From Desulfobacterales bacterium (lineage in GTDB: Bacteria > Desulfobacterota > Desulfobacteria > Desulfobacterales > Desulfolunaceae), in assembly GCA_022360815.1 (NCBI GenBank), contig JAKSCC010000350.1, positions 1-64,000 of the forward strand: a DNA stretch of 64,000 nt, given 5' to 3'. Below the pieces are notes generated by a model. It did not search any database. It saw only the letters and a program-made list of their open reading frames with translations, and was not told where the DNA came from. Both the position numbers and the translations under genes were made by a program. Below, piece by piece: positions 28,111 through 35,528 of the stretch; position 1 is the stretch's first letter; each line of letters begins with the position of its first letter.

Positions 28111-29328
28111 TTATATGAGGGTGTCCCGATCGCGAACCCCGACCAAATAGAGGATGCTATCCAGCCCCAAAGTGGAGATGGACTGCCTTGCCCCCTCTTT
28201 GACCTTGGGTTTGGCGTGAAACGCAATGCCGAGCCCGGCCAAATTCAGCATGGGAAGGTCGTTGGCCCCGTCTCCCACGGCGATCACCTGCTGAAGGTTG
28301 ATCCCCTCTTTCTGGGCCAGCATCTGAAGGAGTTCGGCTTTTTTTGACGCATCCACAATCTCGCCGATCACCCCTCCGGTGAGTTTTCCCTGATTGATCT
28401 CAAGCTCGTTGGCATAAACATAATCGACCCCCAGCTTGGCCTGAAGAATCCGCCCAAAATAGGTAAACCCGCCTGATAAAATGGCGGTCTTATACCCAAA
28501 CTGCCGAAGGTTGGCAATCAAACGCTCGGCACCGTCGGTAAGAGGGATGCGATCGGCCACCGCGTTCATGCTCTCTTCTGAAAGCCCTTCAAGAAGGCCC
28601 AGGCGCCGCCTCAGGCTCTCCTTGAAATCCAATTCGCCCCGCATAGCCAACTCGGTAATGGCAGCCACCTCCTCGCCCACCCCAGCCTCTTTGGCCAGCT
28701 CATCAATCACCTCCGCCTGAATCAGGGTGGAGTCCATATCAAAACAGACCATACGGCGGTTTCGCCTGTAGGGGGAGTCTTCCTGAAGGGCGATATCGAT
28801 ACCAAAACGGGCCGTGATCTCCAAAAATTTTTTGCGAATGGAGGCGAGATCCCTGGGGTTTCCTCGAACCGACAGCTCCACGCAGGAAGGCTTTTCCGCC
28901 TTCTCCATATCAGAAAGAGGCATGCGACCGGAGAGCCTTGTGATGCCGTCGATGTTGAGATCGTTCTCGGCCAGAGCACGGGTCACCTCCGCCATCTGGC
29001 GCGCTGTGATGCGCTTGGACAAAAGGGTGACGATATAGCGTCTCTTTCCCGCAAAGGCGACCCAGTCGGTGTACCGTTCATCGGTAATGGGCCGAAACTT
29101 CACATTGATATCAAGATCGTGGGCTGCAAAAAGGACCTCTTTAACAATGGGTGCGGCTTCGTGTTTCGAGGGAATTCGAATCAAAAGACCCAAAGAGAGG
29201 TTGTCATGAATCACAGTCTGCCCCATATCCAAAATCTCCACCTCATATTGAGCAAGTATACCGGTCAGTGTGGATGCAAGGCCGGATCTGTCCCGGCCGT
29301 AGATGTGAATCATGATCAACTCGTGCAT
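28111..29328 (-). CDS. serB: phosphoserine phosphatase with tandem ACT domains
   Basis: Last step of serine synthesis. 405 residues: two ACT-like regulatory segments (about 1-85 and 95-180), then a HAD phosphatase with CFDMDSTLIQAEVIDELA (nucleophile Asp in DMDST), SGGF in motif II and VGDGANDLPML in motif III. The layout equals that of actinobacterial SerB2-type enzymes, which are inhibited by serine through ACT. The frame extends seven codons upstream, but the ATG at 29328 has TGGAGC in the right place. Single gene. Confidence 0.93.
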   Translation of the reverse strand: MHELIMIHIYGRDRSGLASTLTGILAQYEVEILDMGQTVIHDNLSLGLLIRIPSKHEAAPIVKEVLFAAHDLDINVKFRPITDERYTDWVAFAGKRRYIVTLLSKRITARQMAEVTRALAENDLNIDGITRLSGRMPLSDMEKAEKPSCVELSVRGNPRDLASIRKKFLEITARFGIDIALQEDSPYRRNRRMVCFDMDSTLIQAEVIDELAKEAGVGEEVAAITELAMRGELDFKESLRRRLGLLEGLSEESMNAVADRIPLTDGAERLIANLRQFGYKTAILSGGFTYFGRILQAKLGVDYVYANELEINQGKLTGGVIGEIVDASKKAELLQMLAQKEGINLQQVIAVGDGANDLPMLNLAGLGIAFHAKPKVKEGARQSISTLGLDSILYLVGVRDRDTLI

Positions 29329-29582
29329 GAAAGCTCCATTCTCCGGCACACCTTGAAAAAAGAAAGGTCACCGGCACGTGAAATGTTTTCTTTTCCCTCG
29401 ACAAACACGGAGACAAAGACCTACCGTGAAAGGGTCTGTTGACAGAGGCAAAACAGGGCCTTCGGTCAATTTATCAGCGAATCAAAACAAATACAGATGC
29501 GCTTTTATAGCATCCGCACCTTTCCAATCCAAGAAGAACCCCGCATCACCTTAAATGTGTATGCTTCGTCTTACGGCCCAAC

Positions 29583-30920
29583 TCACAGCCTTTGAATCAG
29601 GTAAATAAAGCAAGGCAACGTGCTCACCTCTTTAATCTTATAAAACATAGGAAGGACCTCCCCACGCCTCTGGGTCTCCACCAGGGGAGAGAGGTAGACA
29701 CACCCCTTGGCACCCGCCTCTTTGGGCACAGACCCCAAAAGCTTCATCATAGAGATGTGATGGGCCTCGGAAAAAGTGGTTCCCAAAAGAAAATTGGCGG
29801 TCACCTCAAGAGAAGGGTAATGGGCATTGACCTCCATCATCTTTAAGAAGGTTTCTTGAACTGTTTGCGATGTAACCGGCTTACCCAACTTTTTCAGAGT
29901 CTCATCGTCAACAGACTCCAGACCTATATTGATATACGTTTTATACGGAAGGGCCGACAAACGCTTGAAGACGGCCTCTCCGGCTTTTGCAAAGGAGGTG
30001 CAACTGGCAAAGAGAAAAAGAGAAGGAACGCCCCCTTCTTTGCGTGAAAACCCAAAGGTACCAAAGGCTTTCTCAGCGCTCCAGGCGACTTGATCACCTC
30101 CGGCAGCCAAAGCGTCGTGGTCCCCCACAAAAAGGGCGTTAAGATTTTCAAGGTTCTCGCCATAGTACGCTGCAAGGGCTCGAATCTGCCCCATGATCTC
30201 CCCTTGGGATTTCGCAGCAAACGCCGCTTGGGATTTTACGGTGCAGAAACGGCACTTATAAAGGCAACCATCTGCGATGTTTAAAGGAATCACCTCATAA
30301 TCCACATGACGGGTATCTGGAGGCAAGACACTTGCCCTTCCTCCTAAAATACCATGCAACTCATTGGCTTTCTCAATAAGAGCCGTCTCATCATTTCGAG
30401 CGATCACCTTCTCCACAAAGACTCGAAGCTCAGGCTTTAGCCCACCCAAAGGCTTGGTGCAAAGGGTTGCATAAACCTGTGACCAGGCAGAAAAAGCCGT
30501 GGAGACCCCTGAAATGGTGTAGGGACTTCCTTCACGGATGGCGTTGCTTTCATAGGAAAGACAGGGCAGGTAGCTCTCCCCCACCCACTCCCGCACATGT
30601 CCATGGTCGCGCGAAAGCCCGACCGAATAATAGATCCAATCGTTACCCCAGCTGCGCTTCAGCCATTCCCAAGGGTGAGGCCAGGCGCGAGAGAGGCCAC
30701 GCATGTAACGTATTTCGCCCGTGGGGTTGAAATGGAAGGTAAACTCTCGAGTGCGAATCTCGCCATAACGCCCGTATCGGGCCGGATAATTTCCGTTGGT
30801 CACTCCGATGGCACCCCGAGTATTCAGGATAAGAACAAGGTCACCCAAGAGCCCTGAAATCATCTCCGGCCCCCCATCTAAGACATCAAAATCGTCCACT
30901 TGCGCATCATCATACAGCAT
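29583..30920 (-). CDS. radical SAM protein, unknown substrate
   Basis: 445 residues. The cluster motif CLYKCRFC (CxxxCxxC, cysteines near 219, 223 and 226) sits in the middle, preceded by a 210-residue N-terminal region with DFDVLDGGPEM and GNYPARYGRYGEIRTREF that I do not recognise. The C-terminal half has YINIGLESVDDETLKKLGKP, a typical radical SAM barrel segment, and ends without a second cysteine cluster. Reaction unknown. GTG 30923 and ATG 30920 compete; AGGAGG spacing favours the ATG. No neighbour of related function. Confidence 0.85.
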   Translation of the reverse strand: MLYDDAQVDDFDVLDGGPEMISGLLGDLVLILNTRGAIGVTNGNYPARYGRYGEIRTREFTFHFNPTGEIRYMRGLSRAWPHPWEWLKRSWGNDWIYYSVGLSRDHGHVREWVGESYLPCLSYESNAIREGSPYTISGVSTAFSAWSQVYATLCTKPLGGLKPELRVFVEKVIARNDETALIEKANELHGILGGRASVLPPDTRHVDYEVIPLNIADGCLYKCRFCTVKSQAAFAAKSQGEIMGQIRALAAYYGENLENLNALFVGDHDALAAGGDQVAWSAEKAFGTFGFSRKEGGVPSLFLFASCTSFAKAGEAVFKRLSALPYKTYINIGLESVDDETLKKLGKPVTSQTVQETFLKMMEVNAHYPSLEVTANFLLGTTFSEAHHISMMKLLGSVPKEAGAKGCVYLSPLVETQRRGEVLPMFYKIKEVSTLPCFIYLIQRL

Positions 30921-31065
30921 CACACCTCCTCGCCTTCTTTCATAAGGAACGTGAAATATATCGCGTCTCTTAAAAAAAACTCAAGGATTTCCGACCCAAA
31001 GTCACCGGGGCTATCTGAGTACACATGCGGTCTGTAAAATTTGTTCACAATTATTTTTGACGTTA

Positions 31066-31094
31066 TTGACTTAGCATTATCGTTCACGTAAACT
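31066..31094 (+). promoter_or_regulatory. candidate sigma-70 promoter
   Basis: TTGACT (31066-31071), 17-base spacer, TAAACT (31089-31094), about 190 bases upstream of the CoA-transferase start. Confidence 0.42.
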
Positions 31095-31168
31095 TTGTTT
31101 CAACTTCATGCACAGCCCAAAAGCTTTGCCATTTCTCTTCGCCAGAGCCGCTGAGTCAGTGCCAAAAA

Positions 31169-31184
31169 ATGAATGAAAATTCAT
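31169..31184. promoter_or_regulatory. palindromic operator candidate ATGAAT-GAAA-ATTCAT
   Basis: Perfect 6-4-6 palindrome downstream of the promoter candidate. It shares 12 of 16 bases with the palindrome at 37982-37997 upstream of the hydroxyacyl-CoA dehydrogenase gene. TGAAT-N4-ATTCA sites are typical of TetR-family regulators of fatty-acid metabolism; no such regulator gene is in the window. Confidence 0.45.
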
Positions 31185-31207
31185 TTTACTTTTGAAAGGC
31201 AAACACA

Positions 31208-31279
31208 ATGGCCAACAGGAGGCCCTTTCGGGCTTCTTTTATATTGTATCAAAGAGTGACAGGTTTTTTGGAGGTTTAA
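31208..31279 (+). CDS. possible 23-residue leader peptide
   Basis: ATG-initiated frame with AAAGG 8 bases upstream, three arginines among its first eight residues (MANRRPFR), ending 3 bases before the CoA-transferase start. It spans the terminator-like hairpin at 31217-31240, so its translation could affect termination. It may be chance; no family is known to me. Confidence 0.25.
   Translation: MANRRPFRASFILYQRVTGFLEV
31217..31240 (+). terminator. attenuator-like hairpin before the CoA-transferase
   Basis: GGAGGCCC-TTTC-GGGCTTCT stem (about 8 pairs including G-T) followed by TTTTAT, lying 43 bases upstream of the start codon and downstream of the promoter candidate. Confidence 0.45.
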
Positions 31280-31282
31280 CGT

Positions 31283-32620
31283 ATGTATGATGCAACAAAC
31301 GCCCCAGAAGCCAAAGGGGCATGGAGAGAACTTTACAACGAAAAACGCTGCACGGCTCAGGAAGCCGCCGCACAGATTCAGTCCAACCAGCGTATCGCCT
31401 TAAGCGGCGGTACCTGTATTCCCCCGGCCTTTTCCAGGGCCTTAAGTGACCGAGCTGGGGATCTCAAAAACATCCTTTTGAGCCTGGGGTACACCATGGA
31501 CCTCTACGGATTCATGGACCCGGCCAACCGTGAGAGCTTCTTCATTGAGACCATGTTTGTGGGGCCTGTGGAAAGAATCTGCATGCAGCAAGGCATGGCC
31601 CAATATGTGCCGATTCACCTGGCCGATGTCCCGGCCTACGCCGAAACCATGGATTTTGACTGCATCGCCCATGTGGTGAGCCCTCCAGATGAAAACGGCT
31701 ACATGAGCCGCTCTCTTTTTGCCGCTTTTGTCAACAAAGAGCTCATCAAGAACACCGACCGCGTGGTGGTTGAGGTGAACAAAAACATGCCCAGACTCAA
31801 CAGCGATGACTTTATGATCCACGTCTCCGAAGTGGATCACATCATTGAGCAAGACGGACCGGTCTTTGAAGTTCCCGAAATCACCATCACCGAAGATGAA
31901 AAGAAGATTGCCGCCTACATCTCAGATCTCATCAACGACGGAGATACCATCCAACTGGGTTTCGGTGGCCTTGCCAACGCCATCGGCCACAACTTGATGG
32001 CGAAAAAAGATCTTGGCATGTACGCCGAGGTGGTGACCCCGTCTGTGATGGAACTTGTGAAAGCAGGGGTCATCAACGGCAAAAAGAAGAACGTTTTGCC
32101 AGGAAAAGTGGTGGCCGCCTTTGCCGTGGGAACCCAAGAGTTCTACGACTACATTGATGGCAATGAAGAGTTCATCTTTATGGATATTGGAACCATCAAC
32201 AACCCCCTTAATATCGCCAAAAACGACAATCTGGTCTCCATCAACAACGCCCTCATGATCGACCTCACCGGTCAGGCCGCCTCCGAATCCATCGGAACGT
32301 TTCAGTACAGTGGAACGGGAGGACAGGTTAACTTCGTTCAAGGTGCCAAAATGGCCAAAAACGGACGCAGCGTTCTTGCACTCAACTCAACTTTCACCAA
32401 CAAAAAGGGCGAGGTAAAATCAAAAATAGTTCCCCTCTTCCCCGACGGGACCGTGGTCACCACCCCCAGAACCGACGTGGAATACGTGGTTACCGAATAC
32501 GGTGTGGCCAACCTGCGCTACCAAAGTATCGCCAAGCGCGTGGAGGCCCTTATCGCCATTGCACACCCCGACTTCCGGGATGAACTCAGAGAGCAAGCAA
32601 AAAGACACAAGTGGATATAA
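31283..32620 (+). CDS. acetyl-CoA hydrolase/CoA-transferase family (4-hydroxybutyrate or butyrate CoA-transferase-like)
   Basis: 445 residues of the type Cat1/AbfT family that moves CoA between acyl-CoA and a carboxylate, usually acetate. Seen: RIALSGGTCIPPAF, VSPPDENGYMS, QLGFGGLANAIG, AEVVTPSVMELV around the expected glutamate, YSGTGGQVNFVQGA and VVTEYGVANLRYQS. The donor is not certain; butyryl-, propionyl- or hydroxybutyryl-CoA are plausible. TTGGAGG precedes the ATG. The nearby thiolase and dehydrogenase/hydratase fit a short-chain acyl-CoA pathway. Confidence 0.88.
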   Translation: MYDATNAPEAKGAWRELYNEKRCTAQEAAAQIQSNQRIALSGGTCIPPAFSRALSDRAGDLKNILLSLGYTMDLYGFMDPANRESFFIETMFVGPVERICMQQGMAQYVPIHLADVPAYAETMDFDCIAHVVSPPDENGYMSRSLFAAFVNKELIKNTDRVVVEVNKNMPRLNSDDFMIHVSEVDHIIEQDGPVFEVPEITITEDEKKIAAYISDLINDGDTIQLGFGGLANAIGHNLMAKKDLGMYAEVVTPSVMELVKAGVINGKKKNVLPGKVVAAFAVGTQEFYDYIDGNEEFIFMDIGTINNPLNIAKNDNLVSINNALMIDLTGQAASESIGTFQYSGTGGQVNFVQGAKMAKNGRSVLALNSTFTNKKGEVKSKIVPLFPDGTVVTTPRTDVEYVVTEYGVANLRYQSIAKRVEALIAIAHPDFRDELREQAKRHKWI

Positions 32621-32642
32621 TTTTCGCCAACCACTCACAAAT

Positions 32643-32676
32643 CAAAGGCCCGCGACACCTTTGCCGCGGGCCTTTG
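32643..32676. terminator. 12-bp perfect hairpin terminator
   Basis: CAAAGGCCCGCG and its exact complement with a 10-base loop, placed between the convergent CoA-transferase and C58 protease-like genes. It can act for both. Confidence 0.75.
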
Positions 32677-32688
32677 GCAAAGCATCTC

Positions 32689-33966
32689 CTACTCAATGCG
32701 GACAATATAAAAATCCTTGATCCTATCTCGCGGGTAACAGATCGGGTAAAACTTCTGAAACACAAAATCGATCAGCTTTTGTCGGCTCTGGTTCGCCACC
32801 GTAAAGACTCCGAAGTTGGGATCAAAGAACTCGACGGCTTCCATGTCCAGCGCCATCATATGGCCCCCTCCCCCTTCCAAAAAATGGAGAACGATAAACC
32901 GATCCGCAGCCTTCTCCTCCGCCGATGCCGCGCGTGGGGCCAGCATGCTGTGCAAACGTCTCGACTGGACTCCGATCTGTTCTTTCCCATTTGTCATATT
33001 GAGCCAGATGGAGGGTATCCCTCCGGAGTGATGCCCTCCCGCAATGTAATCCAGTACGTTCTTTGCCTGGAAGGGAATCTTATCCTGTCCCCCGACCTGC
33101 ACCATCCCGGCGTGTTCTAGCAGCTTCTGCTGATTGCTCATCAACTTGATGGGAGCCCCTTTGTCCGTCTCCAAATCATAGCTGTTGTAGATCACATTGG
33201 GAAAGACATTGACCCCATTTCGTTTCTGCCTCAACCAGAACCCAGCAATCCCCAAGCACCACCCATTCGTGGTGAAATTGTGGGCATACAGGCGGTAATC
33301 CAGGTCCTGACAATACATGTGCTTCAGCACGACCCGTTGTCGTGCAAGAGTGGTCTTTAAGGTCCGGAATACCTGCTCATGCAATCCGATATAGGCGTTG
33401 ATATCCTTATGCCCATTTTTCTGAGTGTTGCTTACAAACCCCTCGTGGCGCTGAAGCTTCGCCCGGTACGCCGCATGCTTGGAGCCAGGGGCAGCGGCCC
33501 CTCCCTGAACAAAGGCTGGAATGTAGAGATTGAAATAGTGATCCATGGGGGTGCCGGCAAGCATCTCCACACCCGCCCGTTCCCGTCCAGTGCCATTTCG
33601 CGGGGGCAGTGGAGGCGCCCACCCCTTATTACGCGCAGGCAACAGGGGAGCCAGGCTCTGATTGCGTGGAGGGGCAGAAGGCGCACCATGGTTCCTTGGG
33701 GGCACAGGGGGAGGATCCTTATGCATGCGCGGAGGAGGGGGGGGGGGATTGCCATGGCCTCTGGGAGGCAAAGGAGGGGCTTCCTCATGATCACGCGGAG
33801 GCAGAGGCGGAGCACTGTTCCTGCGCCTTGGCGGCAGGGGAGGAGGTGGAGGGTTCGACCGCACCCGAACCAGCGGCTGGTTGCACACATAGCAGGTGGG
33901 CATGGGGACCGTTGGAAGACTATAGCTGAGCTTGCACTTGTTACAACTCCATGCGACGACATCCAT
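32689..33966 (-). CDS. YopT-like (peptidase C58) cysteine protease with zinc ribbon and proline-rich repeats
   Basis: 425 residues. Residues 8-28 carry two CxxC pairs (Cys8/11, Cys25/28) as in a zinc ribbon. Residues 37-123 hold about eight imperfect repeats of APPLPPR-(D/N/G)H type, with PxxPxR cores like eukaryotic SH3 ligands. The C-terminal domain shows Cys237 in NGWCLGIAGFWL, His369 in GGGGHMMAL and Asp382 in FFDPNFGVF, the C-H-D order and wording of YopT-family proteases, which cleave host GTPases or act in toxins. No signal peptide or membrane helix. The start follows GAGG. It stands alone between acyl-CoA genes with AT-rich DNA upstream. Protease fold likely; target and export unknown. 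Confidence 0.75.
   Translation of the reverse strand: MDVVAWSCNKCKLSYSLPTVPMPTCYVCNQPLVRVRSNPPPPPLPPRRRNSAPPLPPRDHEEAPPLPPRGHGNPPPPPPRMHKDPPPVPPRNHGAPSAPPRNQSLAPLLPARNKGWAPPLPPRNGTGRERAGVEMLAGTPMDHYFNLYIPAFVQGGAAAPGSKHAAYRAKLQRHEGFVSNTQKNGHKDINAYIGLHEQVFRTLKTTLARQRVVLKHMYCQDLDYRLYAHNFTTNGWCLGIAGFWLRQKRNGVNVFPNVIYNSYDLETDKGAPIKLMSNQQKLLEHAGMVQVGGQDKIPFQAKNVLDYIAGGHHSGGIPSIWLNMTNGKEQIGVQSRRLHSMLAPRAASAEEKAADRFIVLHFLEGGGGHMMALDMEAVEFFDPNFGVFTVANQSRQKLIDFVFQKFYPICYPRDRIKDFYIVRIE
33598..33858 (-). repeat. proline-rich tandem repeat within the C58 gene
   Basis: Codes for roughly eight degenerate units of 10-12 residues with the pattern PPLPPR plus one or two polar residues and often His. The DNA is only partly repetitive, so selection seems to act on the peptide pattern. 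Confidence 0.7.
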
Positions 33967-34332
33967 ATCTTAACCTCAATATGATAAACAGGAAGAGTGG
34001 CCGTTTCAAAATGCGATCAAATCGCAATCCGTCAATTCAAAGGCACCTGGTAAACCAGTTTTTGCCGCCATCATAGAACGATGCAATCTAGTTATTCAAT
34101 CCCTCAAATTCAATCTGCTATAAATAAATATCTCACTTTTATTGCTAGCAAAGATCTCCAGACAGACCATCTTCATAGAAAACTTTTCCCTCGTTCTGCC
34201 CAAGAGAGTTTCAAAAATATGAGCCCTCTCTTTTGCTGACAAAAAAAGAGCGCCTCAGCAGATTCGCTGAAACGCTCTTTTTTTAAATCTAGGATACAGC
34301 CCCTTAAGGAGACATTTTTGGGCCGAATCACC
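33967..34332. other. AT-rich intergenic region upstream of the C58 gene
   Basis: About 365 bases with lower GC than the surroundings (notably 34080-34160). It should hold the promoter of the C58 gene and contains the thiolase terminator at 34241-34284. No other gene is visible. Confidence 0.5.
34241..34284 (-). terminator. intrinsic terminator of the thiolase operon
   Basis: AAAAAAAGAGCG pairs with CGCTCTTTTTTT around an inner TCAGC/GCTGA stem. Long T-run on the minus strand; 50 bases after the thiolase stop. Confidence 0.85.
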
Positions 34333-35505
34333 TTACATCTTTTCAAAAATCGCACAGGCTCCCATACCGCCACCAATGCACATGGAGACGATACCGTACT
34401 TGCCGCCGGTCCGCTCCAGGTTGGCCATAAGGGTTGCGGTGAGTTTGGCACCGGTACACCCCAAAGGGTGCCCCAGGGCGATGGCGCCACCGGTGAGGTT
34501 CACCTTGGCTTCGTCAATGCCCAGCTCTTTGATGCAGTGAATCGCTTGAGTGGCAAAGGCTTCGTTCAGCTCAAAGACATCAATATCCTCCAGCTTGAGC
34601 CCGGCCTTCTCAAGGGCTTTGGGAATGGCATACTTGGGCCCCACGCCCATTTCGTCGGATCGGCACCCGGCAACGGCGTAGGTCACTAGCCTGGCCATGG
34701 GCTTAAGGCCCAGACGCTCACACGCCTCCTTGCTGGCAAGAAGGGTTGCGGCTGCGCCATCTGTGGTCTGGGACGAGTTGGCTGCGGTGGCGACGCCCCC
34801 CGCCTTGAAGGGGCTGTTGAGACGAGCGATGCCCTCAACCGTGGTCCCGGCACGAACGCCGTCGTCCTTCTCCACCACAAACTCCTCTTTCACAAAAGCG
34901 CCATTGGCCTGCTCAACAAAACGGTAAGCCGGAGTGGGAACGACCTCAGTAAAATACCCTTTCTCCTGAGCTTCCGCCGCCTTGGTCACCGAGCGCACGG
35001 CAAATTCATCGCACTCCTCACGGGTGATGCCGTAGCGGGACGCCACATTTTCTGCCGTGATTCCCATGGAAATATACGCCTCAGGCTTCACCTTGGAGAA
35101 TTCCGGGTGAGGACGGGGAGTGTGGCCCCCCATGGGCACATAGGTCATGGACTCAATACCGGCCCCCATGGTCACATCGCACCATCCGGCCTGAATTCGA
35201 AGGGCAGCAAGGGCGATCGCTTCGATACCCGAAGCACAAAAGCGGTTCACGGTGGCTCCGGAAACCTCGTCGGGAAAACCTGCCATCTGGCTTGCGATCC
35301 GGCCGATATTAAGGCCCTGTTCGCCCTCGGGGAAAGCGCTGCCACACATGACATCCTCAATCTCTGAAGGGTCGATCCCGGCTTTCTCCACACACGATTT
35401 CATGATGAAGGAGAGGAGATCCTCGGGACGGGTCTCCTTGAACTGGCCTTTTTTATTCTTACAACCAGGCGTTCTGACAGACTGAACGATATATGCTTCT
35501 CTCAT
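34333..35505 (-). CDS. acetyl-CoA C-acyltransferase (thiolase)
   Basis: 390-residue thiolase that cleaves or forms 3-ketoacyl-CoA. Seen: the nucleophile Cys90 in VNRFCASG, NEAFA, GGAIALGHPLGCTG with the catalytic His, and the second active Cys in CIGGGMG. The wording is that of FadA/FadI-type degradative thiolases more than of PhaA synthetic enzymes. It lies 23 bases downstream of the dehydrogenase/hydratase gene, so the two form a beta-oxidation operon ending at a strong terminator. Confidence 0.94.
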   Translation of the reverse strand: MREAYIVQSVRTPGCKNKKGQFKETRPEDLLSFIMKSCVEKAGIDPSEIEDVMCGSAFPEGEQGLNIGRIASQMAGFPDEVSGATVNRFCASGIEAIALAALRIQAGWCDVTMGAGIESMTYVPMGGHTPRPHPEFSKVKPEAYISMGITAENVASRYGITREECDEFAVRSVTKAAEAQEKGYFTEVVPTPAYRFVEQANGAFVKEEFVVEKDDGVRAGTTVEGIARLNSPFKAGGVATAANSSQTTDGAAATLLASKEACERLGLKPMARLVTYAVAGCRSDEMGVGPKYAIPKALEKAGLKLEDIDVFELNEAFATQAIHCIKELGIDEAKVNLTGGAIALGHPLGCTGAKLTATLMANLERTGGKYGIVSMCIGGGMGACAIFEKM

Positions 35506-35528
35506 TTTCTTCCTCCATGTTTCGAATC

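Larger units (their letters stand above)
30921..31282. other. long leader region of the CoA-transferase gene
   Basis: Contains, in order: a promoter candidate (31066-31094), a palindrome resembling an operator (31169-31184), a 23-codon reading frame (31208-31279) and a terminator-like hairpin within it (31217-31240). The layout suggests regulated transcription of the CoA-transferase. Confidence 0.5.

Noticed and set aside
33379..33984. 201-codon frame opposite the C58 gene
   Set aside because: Arg/Gly-rich mirror of the proline repeats; the minus strand carries the catalytic motifs and a binding site.
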